Assembly: GCA_016213345.1 (NCBI GenBank)
Contig: JACRAO010000034.1
Span: forward strand, 1-9,822
Source: Bdellovibrio sp.
Lineage (GTDB): Bacteria; Bdellovibrionota; UBA1018
Reading direction: 5' to 3'
DNA: 9,822 bases
Part shown: piece by piece, positions 1 through 5,587 of the stretch
Layout of the letters: each line of letters starts with the position of its first letter
Numbering within the stretch: position 1 is the stretch's first letter
Notes under the pieces: generated by a model
Databases searched by the model: none
Told to the model about the DNA's origin: nothing
The model's input: the letters and a program-made list of their open reading frames with translations, nothing else
Translations under genes and position numbers: made by a program

Positions 1-1
1 A

Positions 2-460
2 TGTGAATTATTTGTACTCCATCGTTTAAGTCCATATCCCTCAAGCAGAGGAAAGCCTATTTATCTTATTTTGGACCCAGGTATTGCTGATTATCTGGGA
101 GCATCATTGACACGCAAACTTCATATTACTCTTTTAAATGAAAGATTGTGTAAAAACACATATACAGTGACAAAGAAAAAACAGTTTTATTATTACAGAT
201 CTATTGGTAAAAATTTTATTCATTTGATTGAGGAAGATTTAGACGGAAAACGTGAAGCATTCCAATTATTTGATATTGAACGAATTAAAAAACCAGACTT
301 GGAACTCATGCACAGTTTTTTGACAAGAAACTCAAACACAACTGGATCTCTTTATGCACCTGTACCAGAAACAATGATAATAAAAAAAATTCATATCCAT
401 CCATGGGAAAATATGGCTGTGGGAGAGTCGAATATATCCCCTTTTCTTGTTCAACCATGA
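2..460 (+). CDS. AAA ATPase, DUF4143-type C-terminal part (5' end outside the window)
   Basis: The frame is open from the first codon in the window and ends with TGA at 458-460, so this is the 3' end of a gene that starts to the left. The 152 visible residues read like the end of the bacterial AAA_14/DUF4143 ATPases. A stretch PIYLILDPGIADYLG matches the family's 'K.Y.LDpGla..L' block. It is followed by YYYR, where the family has its 'yYyR...EvDfv' strand, and a 'IHPWENM' tail corresponds to the usual 'ilPW' ending. In known members this C-terminal domain is a PD-(D/E)XK nuclease-like fold; here the expected EVD and EVK positions read NFI and LFD, so the fold may be catalytically dead. The Walker motifs lie outside the window. 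Function in this family is poorly known. An intrinsic terminator follows within about 11 bases. The assignment rests on pattern recognition of a divergent tail. Confidence 0.6.
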   Translation, partial: CELFVLHRLSPYPSSRGKPIYLILDPGIADYLGASLTRKLHITLLNERLCKNTYTVTKKKQFYYYRSIGKNFIHLIEEDLDGKREAFQLFDIERIKKPDLELMHSFLTRNSNTTGSLYAPVPETMIIKKIHIHPWENMAVGESNISPFLVQP

Positions 461-470
461 GATTACCCTT

Positions 471-509
471 AAAACCCTGTAGTTTCAAAACTATGTGGTT
501 TTTGCTTTT
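471..509 (+). terminator. Rho-independent terminator of the DUF4143-type gene
   Basis: The outer arms AAAACC (471-476) and GGTTTT (497-502) pair perfectly, and the inner arms TAGTTT (480-485) and AAACTA (488-493) pair perfectly. Between them lie a C/T mismatch and two G-T wobbles. The 3' side runs into TTTTTGCTTTT. The hairpin begins 11 bases after the TGA at 458-460, which is the usual place for an intrinsic terminator. It should separate this gene from the toxin-antitoxin pair downstream. Confidence 0.65.
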
Positions 510-583
510 ACACACAATTCTTTACACCACCCTGACACCACCTAAGTAAGCATTTTTTAAAAAACTGTGATATTCTCTATACA

Positions 584-596
584 AGAGGTAGTTGTG
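584..596 (+). promoter_or_regulatory. Shine-Dalgarno and GTG start of the DUF433 gene
   Basis: AGAGG at 584-588 lies 5 bases before GTG at 594-596. An upstream in-frame GTG at 567 has no such site, so this site decides the start. No convincing -35/-10 pair could be picked in 461-583. Confidence 0.6.
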
Positions 597-806
597 AAAA
601 AGAAACTTGTTAAAATATCTATGAAGATTTTAAGTGGAATTCCGGTTTTCGAAGGAACACGTGTACCTGTACAAACACTAATGGATTATCTAGAAGGAGG
701 CAGTGCTATTGATTCATTTCTAGAAGATTTTCCAACCGTTTCAAAAAAACAAGTACTTCAATTTTTGGATCAAATTAGTAAAAAGATCCTAAAAAAGGCA
801 GCTTAA
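594..806 (+). CDS. DUF433 (VapB-type) antitoxin
   Basis: This is a 70-residue protein of the DUF433 family, small helix-turn-helix-like antitoxins that bind DNA and neutralise a PIN-like toxin. Residues 14-33 hold the family hallmark 'SGIPVFEGTRVPVQTLMDYL', and EGGSAIDSFLEDFPTVS (34-50) followed by QVLQFLD (53-59) completes the domain. Length is typical. The GTG at 594 is preferred over the GTG at 567 because it has an AGAGG box 5 bases upstream and gives the usual short basic N-terminus. The DUF5615 gene follows after 9 bases, which is the normal order and spacing for this pair. As in other such modules the product probably autoregulates, but no clear palindromic operator was found just upstream. 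Family assignment is firm; the toxin-neutralising role is inferred from the family. Confidence 0.85.
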   Translation: MKKKLVKISMKILSGIPVFEGTRVPVQTLMDYLEGGSAIDSFLEDFPTVSKKQVLQFLDQISKKILKKAA

Positions 807-815
807 TTGTTAAAA

Positions 816-1139
816 ATGAAAATAATAATAGATGAATGCCTTCCAAAAAAACTGAAGAATGATTTTGGTATCAATTTCATAGTTAAAACTGTCCCAGAGA
901 TGGGTTGGAATGGAATCTCAAATGGTGACCTTTTGAATTTGATTTATAAAAAATTTGACGTTTTTATTACTATTGATTCAAATCTAGTATATCAACAAAA
1001 CCTGGACCGTTTTCCAAATTTGAAAATCATTGTTCTAAAAGCAAAAACAAACCGATATTATGATTTAAAAAAATTAGTTCACAAAATTATAAAAATTTTG
1101 ATAAGAAAATTTTATTATCAAGTATTTGTAATTAAATAG
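816..1139 (+). CDS. DUF5615 PIN-like toxin (putative RNase)
   Basis: This is a 107-residue PIN-like protein of the DUF5615 family, typically the toxin partner of a DUF433 antitoxin. The acidic residues that form the metal site in the PIN fold are all visible: D6-E7 in IIIDECLP, D38 in ISNGDLL, and D48 and D54 in FDVFITIDSNL. Members are presumed metal-dependent ribonucleases. The gene lies 9 bases after the antitoxin stop, so the two form one operon. The start at ATG 816 gives the family-typical 'MKIIIDECLP'. An in-frame TTG at 807 has a better-spaced AAGG (795-798, 8 bases away), so a start three residues longer is possible. The last 20 residues are unusually lysine- and isoleucine-rich. RNase activity is inferred, not shown. 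Confidence 0.82.
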   Translation: MKIIIDECLPKKLKNDFGINFIVKTVPEMGWNGISNGDLLNLIYKKFDVFITIDSNLVYQQNLDRFPNLKIIVLKAKTNRYYDLKKLVHKIIKILIRKFYYQVFVIK

Positions 1140-1173
1140 TAACTAGTCAGCAATTTAATATCATATCATATTG

Positions 1174-1272
1174 GCTAATTTTACAACAAAATCGATGTAA
1201 CCCATAAAAATTAGCTTATCATGAGGTAAAACTAATGCGATAAGCGAAATATCTGTACTATTTCAGCTTATC
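1174..1272. repeat. Chain of overlapping inverted repeats sharing arms
   Basis: This lies in the gene-free stretch 1140-1324. First pair: GCTAATTTT (1174-1182) with AAAATTAGC (1207-1215). Second pair: GCTTATC (1214-1220) with GATAAGC (1239-1245). Third pair: 1239-1251 with 1260-1272, 13 base pairs (GATAAGC+GAAATA against TATTTC+GCTTATC) with one bulged A at 1265 and a 7-base loop. The middle arm 1239-1245 can pair with either the left or the right AGCTTATC copy, so the second and third hairpins exclude each other. No T run follows, so this is not a simple terminator. It could be a multi-site operator or a switching RNA leader. Confidence 0.55.
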
Positions 1273-1274
1273 AC

Positions 1275-1306
1275 TATAATATACTCCTTATAGGAGTGAT
1301 ATAATA
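1275..1306 (+). promoter_or_regulatory. Candidate promoter/operator of the AAA-DUF234 ATPase gene
   Basis: Two perfect TATAAT hexamers occur at 1275-1280 and 1300-1305. They sit on the outer arms of an imperfect palindrome whose core is ACTCCT (1283-1288), TAT, AGGAGT (1292-1297). Pairing continues outward with a bulged G at 1298 and one mismatch. Neither box has a good -35 hexamer at 16-18 bases. Use of the second box would start transcription near 1312, just before an AAGAG ribosome site (1313-1317) that lies 7 bases before ATG 1325. A regulator bound to the palindrome core would block both boxes. Confidence 0.4.
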
Positions 1307-1324
1307 ATTCACAAGAGTTAATAC

Positions 1325-2806
1325 ATGGCAAAAAAATTTATTGGCAGAATCAAAGAGCAGGCCCTGTTGACTGATTTTATCGAACGTCCAGGAAGTCGCA
1401 TTGCAGTCATTTATGGAAGGCGCCGCATAGGGAAAAGTGAGTTGATCCACACAGTGTGCCTCAACCGCAGGACTTTTTATTTCGAGGGTCTTGAAAATCA
1501 ACCAAAAAAAAATCAAATCTCTAACTTCATGCTTCAGTTACCCCGACAAAATGCAACAGAACAAAATGGTGTGAAAAGCAAAAAATCGACTTCATGGCCA
1601 ACTTCATGGAAAGAAGCTTTTTTAGAGCTTTTGCCATATCTTTCATATCTTAAAGAATCTAGCGTTATTGTTTTAGACGAATTTCAATGGATGGCAAACT
1701 ATCGCAGCGACGCGGTTTCCGATTTAAAAATGGTCTGGGATCAGTACTTATCAAAAACTGGTTGTAAACTAATTCTTTGTGGATCGCTTGCCTCATATAT
1801 GCTCAAAAAAGTCATTCGATCAACTGCACTCTATGGAAGAACAGAGCTTTTAATTTCTCTAGATGAACTAAAGTTGTCAGAAGCAAAAGATTTTTTTGAA
1901 AATAGAAGCACCAATGAACTCTTCGAAGCCTTTCTACTCTTTGGTGGAGTACCCCTGTATTTAGAGTTAATTTCTCAAGAGCCTTCAGTTGTTTTGGGTA
2001 TTGAAAAACTTGCTTTTTCGCCTGCTGGTTATTTTGTAGACGAATTTAACAGAATTTTTGAAAGTCATTTTGTGAAAAACAGAACATATAAACAAATCGT
2101 TCAAACTCTGATGCAATATCCATATGGAATTTTTCGTCATGATCTTGCAAAAAAACTCAATCAATCAAACAGCGGCACCTTTTCTGATTTATTATACGAT
2201 TTAGAGTCAACTGGTTTTATTAAGGGCTGGAGGCCATTGGACAAAAAAAGCAATTCGAAAATTTTAAAATACATGCTTTCCGATAAATATTCTTTATTTT
2301 ATCATGTATTTATTTCTCCAAATATTGCTAAAATTCTTGAGGGAAATAAAAATATATATTCAAGACTGAGAAATTCTCCGTCTTTTAATAGCTGGATCGG
2401 AAGATCGTTTGAACTTACTTGTACTAAACATTCTCTAGAAATTTCAAAAATTTTAGGTTTTTCTGGAATAGATTATAGCTCTGGTCCTTATTTTAGAGCC
2501 AAAACTAAAGCTCAAAAAGGAGTGCAATTTGATCTTGTTTTTGATCGAGCCGATCATGTAATAACGGTTTGCGAAATGAAATGGACCGAAAACCCTCCTG
2601 GTGTTGAGGTTATTGAGAGTGTCCAAAAAAAAATAGCAGTTTCACCTGATATTTTTGCAAATAAAACAGTTCAAAAAATTCTTATCACCCGGATGGAACC
2701 ATCAAAAGAGTTGATCCGGTCTGGATATTTTTATCGCATAATCAAGGCAAGTGAGCTTTTAATCTCTTTAGCCGTGCTCTCTTTGCTGAGGACCTTTCGT
2801 TTTTAA
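1325..2806 (+). CDS. AAA ATPase with C-terminal DUF234 nuclease-like domain
   Basis: This 493-residue cytosolic P-loop ATPase belongs to the archaeal-ATPase/DUF234 group. The Walker A motif is GRRRIGKS (31-38). Walker B is VIVLDEFQWM (114-123, D118 and E119). A sensor-like strand LILCGS lies at 149-154, followed by the group's 'LYGRTELL' stretch. The middle region resembles the winged-helix part of the family. The C-terminal domain carries a PD-(D/E)XK signature, D403 in 'QFDLVF' and E417-x-K419 in 'CEMKW', so it may cut nucleic acid. AAGAG 7 bases before ATG 1325 supports the start. Length is normal for the family, but the last twenty or so residues overlap the convergent nucleotidyltransferase gene by 65 bases and may be an extension caused by loss of an earlier stop. 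The biological role of the family is not established; a conflict or mobile-element role is inferred from the toxin-antitoxin neighbours. Confidence 0.8.
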   Translation: MAKKFIGRIKEQALLTDFIERPGSRIAVIYGRRRIGKSELIHTVCLNRRTFYFEGLENQPKKNQISNFMLQLPRQNATEQNGVKSKKSTSWPTSWKEAFLELLPYLSYLKESSVIVLDEFQWMANYRSDAVSDLKMVWDQYLSKTGCKLILCGSLASYMLKKVIRSTALYGRTELLISLDELKLSEAKDFFENRSTNELFEAFLLFGGVPLYLELISQEPSVVLGIEKLAFSPAGYFVDEFNRIFESHFVKNRTYKQIVQTLMQYPYGIFRHDLAKKLNQSNSGTFSDLLYDLESTGFIKGWRPLDKKSNSKILKYMLSDKYSLFYHVFISPNIAKILEGNKNIYSRLRNSPSFNSWIGRSFELTCTKHSLEISKILGFSGIDYSSGPYFRAKTKAQKGVQFDLVFDRADHVITVCEMKWTENPPGVEVIESVQKKIAVSPDIFANKTVQKILITRMEPSKELIRSGYFYRIIKASELLISLAVLSLLRTFRF

Positions 2807-3260
2807 TGGCAGCCTGAATTATTTTCATTATGCCTTCTAGTTTACTTTCTTCTTTTGAAATTTTAATCATCTCCACACAGTCATGAAAATCAGACTCGCT
2901 TAGCCTTGGTAATTTTAATTGTAAAAACAAATAAAGATCTGGACGGTAAAAAGATGCATTAGTACCCCTTTGCAACAAAACCAGATGTTTTTTGAAATCA
3001 GCTATCTTAAACAAAAAATAAGCACTCGCTTGATTGATTGTCTCAATCGGAAAACCTAATTTTTCAGTCAACTCCATGAGTTCTAAGGTTTCTGCTTGTG
3101 TAGAGTTGTTGATTTTGACTACATCAATATCTGTTGTGACTCTAGATTCAATACCCATTAACGGTAGAACACTGCCCCCCAACACAATCCAATCACCATT
3201 TAATTTATTGCTAGCCAATTTTAAAAACTCTAATAACGCTTGTTTATTTACTATTTTCAT
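2742..3260 (-). CDS. DUF6036/AbiEii-like nucleotidyltransferase (putative toxin)
   Basis: This 172-residue protein has the nucleotidyltransferase core. 'WIVLGGSVLPLMG' (24-36) contains the GGS loop, and 'TTDIDVV' (42-48) supplies the metal-binding aspartates D44 and D46. Downstream, 'LQLKLPRLSESDFHDC' (113-128) matches the conserved K/R...D..D segment of AbiEii- and DUF6036-like enzymes. Related toxins transfer nucleotides to RNA or proteins; the substrate here is unknown. The start ATG (3260-3258) overlaps the stop of the XRE gene as ATGA, and AGGG 5 bases upstream supplies a ribosome site, so the two are translationally coupled. The tail (about 155-172) is very basic and its DNA overlaps the 3' end of the convergent ATPase gene. 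The fold is well supported; the toxin role is inferred from gene order. Confidence 0.72.
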   Translation of the reverse strand: MKIVNKQALLEFLKLASNKLNGDWIVLGGSVLPLMGIESRVTTDIDVVKINNSTQAETLELMELTEKLGFPIETINQASAYFLFKIADFKKHLVLLQRGTNASFYRPDLYLFLQLKLPRLSESDFHDCVEMIKISKEESKLEGIMKIIQAAIKNERSSAKRARLKRLKAHLP

Positions 3261-3820
3261 AAATACCCTGAAATAATGGCCAACGAATAACGCCTGAGTT
3301 TCAAAACTTTTCCAACCAAATTTTTACATGAGATCAGATTATTGGCTGCTTTAGACTTGACCAAGTGCTTTTTATAAAAACTAGGATAATGCGTTTTGAT
3401 AGCTAATAATAACCCTTGGAGGGCTTCTTTTTTTCTCTCTGCATCTAAAACGGCAGGCGTGGTACTCATTTCATACAAAGCCTTGTAAATAAGTTTGAGC
3501 AATGTGCTAGTGTGGTCTGCTAAATAGTTTGATAATGGTTTTTGTAAGAGTTTTGTCTCTTTCCGTTGCGTTGTCAATCCTACGCCATAACTTGCAAATA
3601 AATCCCAATCAAGTGGTATACGCTTAAACTCGATTTTCAAATCCAAAACGCCTGAAAGCTTCTCCAATACCTCCAAAGTAGGATTGGCTCTGCCAAGTTC
3701 GATATTTTGAATAGTTGGTAAACTCACTCCTGTTCGTATTGCTAATTCAAACTGAGTTATGCCAAGCTCTTGCCTACTCTGTTTAATGATTTTAAAATAT
3801 TTAGTCAGATAATTACACAT
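3257..3820 (-). CDS. XRE-family helix-turn-helix regulator with C-terminal partner domain (putative antitoxin)
   Basis: This is a 187-residue protein. Residues 9-64 form a standard XRE/Cro helix-turn-helix, with 'GITQFELAIRTGVS' (20-33) and recognition helix 'LPTIQNIELGR' (34-44). The remaining 120 residues are not a known enzyme. They are helical in appearance, with 'AIKTHYPSFYKKH' (140-152) and a basic 'VLKLRRYSLAIISGYL' end, and probably contact the nucleotidyltransferase encoded next. The two genes share ATGA. A 21-base perfect palindrome spans the start codon and leader, a strong sign of autorepression. There is no Shine-Dalgarno before ATG 3820, and the predicted leader is only about 11 bases. 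HTH identity is firm; the antitoxin role is inferred from the operon. Confidence 0.75.
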   Translation of the reverse strand: MCNYLTKYFKIIKQSRQELGITQFELAIRTGVSLPTIQNIELGRANPTLEVLEKLSGVLDLKIEFKRIPLDWDLFASYGVGLTTQRKETKLLQKPLSNYLADHTSTLLKLIYKALYEMSTTPAVLDAERKKEALQGLLLAIKTHYPSFYKKHLVKSKAANNLISCKNLVGKVLKLRRYSLAIISGYL

Positions 3821-3839
3821 ATTATGTTATACATAATAT
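3819..3839. promoter_or_regulatory. Perfect 21-bp palindromic operator at the XRE start
   Basis: ATATTATGT (3819-3827), TAT spacer, ACATAATAT (3831-3839): a perfect 9-3-9 palindrome. It overlaps the start codon (3818-3820), the predicted transcription start (about 3831) and the edge of the -10 box. The position fits binding by the XRE protein to repress its own operon. Confidence 0.6.
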
Positions 3840-3851
3840 AATATGTTATAT
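3836..3851. promoter_or_regulatory. Second palindrome (6-4-6), likely second operator
   Basis: ATATAA (3836-3841), TATG, TTATAT (3846-3851). TATGTTATA occurs directly repeated at 3823-3831 and 3842-3850, a 19-base step, so the two palindromes share a half-site-like word. Two adjacent sites are typical of cooperative autorepression. Confidence 0.45.
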
Positions 3852-3865
3852 CAAATTGCAATCAA
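3838..3865 (-). promoter_or_regulatory. Candidate promoter of the XRE-nucleotidyltransferase operon
   Basis: On the minus strand, TTGATT (3865-3860) and TATTAT (3843-3838) are 16 bases apart, a good sigma-70-type pair. The -10 box lies inside the operators. The implied start near 3831 leaves a leader of about 11 bases without a Shine-Dalgarno. Confidence 0.45.
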
Positions 3866-3892
3866 AATAACATCTTCATTTTTTGTGAAACA

Positions 3893-3914
3893 TATGATAA
3901 TGCTCTCATATAAT
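3893..3914 (+). promoter_or_regulatory. Candidate -10 elements at the rpiB start
   Basis: GATAAT (3896-3901) would start transcription around 3908, nearly at the ATG. A perfect TATAAT (3909-3914) overlaps the start codon at 3913. No strong -35 was found for either (TTGTGA at 3883-3888 is 20 bases from the second). There is no Shine-Dalgarno, so a leaderless rpiB message is possible. Confidence 0.3.
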
Positions 3915-4347
3915 GGATTACATACTGATTGCCTCAGATCACGCAGGTGTCGAATTAAAAGAAAAAATAAAGCACTCACTCCATGAGTGGACATGGCAAG
4001 ACTTAGGAACAAAAGATAAAACCCCTGTTGATTACCCTGATGTTGCCAAAGCTTTGGCTCAAAAAATTTCCAAAAACCCTGAACAATCTGGAATTCTGAT
4101 TTGTGGATCTGGCAATGGTATGGCTATGACTGCCAATAAATTTAAAAACATTCGAGCAGCTACTGCAGAAAGCACTCAAGCTGCAAAACTCTCCAAAGAA
4201 CACAACAACGCAAATATCCTTTGCATCGGAGCCAGACTGCTCTCCGACGAGCAAGTCTTAGCCATTGTAAGAACTTGGCTAGAAACAACTTTTTCTAACG
4301 AAGACAGACATCAAAAACGTATTAAAAAAATAAATAAAATTAAATAA
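3913..4347 (+). CDS. rpiB: Ribose-5-phosphate isomerase B
   Basis: This cytosolic enzyme interconverts ribose 5-phosphate and ribulose 5-phosphate in the non-oxidative pentose phosphate pathway. The 144 residues match RpiB along their length: 'IASDHAG' (6-12, D9 and H10), 'DYPDVA' (40-45), the active-site cysteine C64 in 'LICGSGNGMAM', 'NIRAA' (79-83) and H97 in 'EHNNANILCIGAR'. The cysteine separates it from LacA/LacB galactose-6-phosphate isomerases. Asn68 replaces the usual isoleucine of 'CGSGIGM', a mild oddity. Only ATG 3913 gives the conserved N-terminus, yet no ribosome site precedes it. The C-terminal tail is lysine-rich. The gene is transcribed alone, diverging from the XRE operon and converging on the MFS gene. 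No convincing terminator is visible in the 27-base gap at 4348-4374. Confidence 0.95.
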   Translation: MDYILIASDHAGVELKEKIKHSLHEWTWQDLGTKDKTPVDYPDVAKALAQKISKNPEQSGILICGSGNGMAMTANKFKNIRAATAESTQAAKLSKEHNNANILCIGARLLSDEQVLAIVRTWLETTFSNEDRHQKRIKKINKIK

Positions 4348-4374
4348 AATTGAAGACACTTGCATTCGTCATAT

Positions 4375-5580
4375 CTAAAGACTTACCATCTCTTCTTCGG
4401 GTGGTTTTAGCTTACGAAATGAAAAATAAAGTATAACGTCATAAGAAATCTTCATAAGCGCACCTACAAACAAAGGCATTCCTAAAGACATCTTGTGCAT
4501 AAAAAAACCAGCAATAGCAGGTGCAATAGCCCACCCGCCCATGCGCACTATATGAGTCACCCCAGAAGCAAACGTGCGCTCCTCGGGCTTAATTACTGCC
4601 ATCACATAAGACTGCCTAGTGGGCACATCCATCTCAACTAACGCTTCTCTAAGTAAAAACAAAATAACTGCCACTGGAAAATTTGGGGCAATCACCACAG
4701 TCATCAAAAAAATACTGGCAGGAATATGAGTAAAAACCATCGTATTCACTAAACCAATTCTTTTTGCCAAAAAAGCAGCACCTAAATGTGAAAACGCATT
4801 TAAAATCCGTGCGGAACAAAATAAAAAACCCAATGAAGAAGCGCTGATACCAAAACGTTCATAGAAAAAAAATGCCATTAGCGCAGATGATAAAAATCCA
4901 CCACCTATGCTATCAATCCCAAACAAAAAAGAGATTTTTAATAAAATTTTCTTACTAGTTTCAGAAATATTTAATTTTTTTATCTTTCTATCGCTTTCAA
5001 CTTTCGTCGACAGCGTTAAATACAGTAACGAAGTCACAGCTAAAATAATAGCATATAAGTAAACCGTTATTTGATAAGCGTAAATACCACCAGCGATTTG
5101 TAAAAAAGCAAGAAACGAAGGCAATCCAGCCAAAAGACCACCAATTGCATGACCCATGTCCTGGCAAACTGAATACCAAGCAAATACTTTAGTACGCTCA
5201 TGATCGGTTGTCATAGATGGCAAAAGTGCGGTTTCGATCACAACCAAAGCTCCCCGATCCCTGCCCATTCCATTGACCATTCCGAAAGTAATAGCTAATA
5301 AAACCAGATCATGATTATGAGTGAGAGCTAAACACATACCTCCCACAGCACTAAAAAAAGAAATTATAGATAAAAAAAATCGTCTTTGAAAATAATGAGA
5401 AAAAAATGTTGCTACCATAGTAACAAGAGCAGTTGAACCCAGACCTAAACTAACTGCAAATCCTATTTGCAATGGGTCAAAACCAAGTTTATACAAATAA
5501 ATAGCTAATAAAACACCAATTGCACCCGTGGCTACGGCTCGCAAAAAAGTAATTAGATAAATTTTTTTCAGATCACTCAT
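4375..5580 (-). CDS. Major facilitator superfamily transporter
   Basis: This 401-residue inner-membrane protein has about twelve predicted membrane segments: roughly 7-30, 36-60, 68-87, 90-113, 135-156, 165-190, then after a basic cytoplasmic loop (192-212) 213-238, 247-272, 276-297, 300-316, 341-362 and 366-388. Characteristic stretches are 'NGMGRDRGAL' (103-111) and 'MDVPTRQSYVMAV' (317-329) followed by 'PEERTFASG'. These occur in a widespread family of proteobacterial MFS proteins without known substrate. The start lies 7 bases after the stop of the EI24-like gene, so this is the last gene of a four-gene operon. There is no Shine-Dalgarno, suggesting translation coupled to the upstream gene. 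It could import or export a product handled by the operon; the direction cannot be read from sequence. Confidence 0.85.
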   Translation of the reverse strand: MSDLKKIYLITFLRAVATGAIGVLLAIYLYKLGFDPLQIGFAVSLGLGSTALVTMVATFFSHYFQRRFFLSIISFFSAVGGMCLALTHNHDLVLLAITFGMVNGMGRDRGALVVIETALLPSMTTDHERTKVFAWYSVCQDMGHAIGGLLAGLPSFLAFLQIAGGIYAYQITVYLYAIILAVTSLLYLTLSTKVESDRKIKKLNISETSKKILLKISFLFGIDSIGGGFLSSALMAFFFYERFGISASSLGFLFCSARILNAFSHLGAAFLAKRIGLVNTMVFTHIPASIFLMTVVIAPNFPVAVILFLLREALVEMDVPTRQSYVMAVIKPEERTFASGVTHIVRMGGWAIAPAIAGFFMHKMSLGMPLFVGALMKISYDVILYFSFRKLKPPEEEMVSL

Positions 5581-5587
5581 ATAAAAT

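Noticed and set aside
306..515. Minus-strand open frame over the DUF4143-type gene end and terminator
   Set aside because: It is antisense to a recognisable coding region and a hairpin, with no family resemblance.
567..593. Longer DUF433 protein starting at GTG 567
   Set aside because: No ribosome site precedes it, while GTG 594 has AGAGG at 5 bases and gives the family-typical N-terminus.
1092..1113. AAAATTTT inverted repeat in the DUF5615 gene as a terminator
   Set aside because: It is pure A/T, lies inside the coding region and has no T run directly after it.
1364..1372. CAGGCCCTG palindrome near the start of the ATPase gene
   Set aside because: It is short, single and within coding sequence, and the chance of random occurrence is high.
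4348..4374. Bidirectional terminator between rpiB and the MFS gene
   Set aside because: Only a 3-base GAC/GTC pairing could be found, although the surroundings are A/T-rich; too weak to call.
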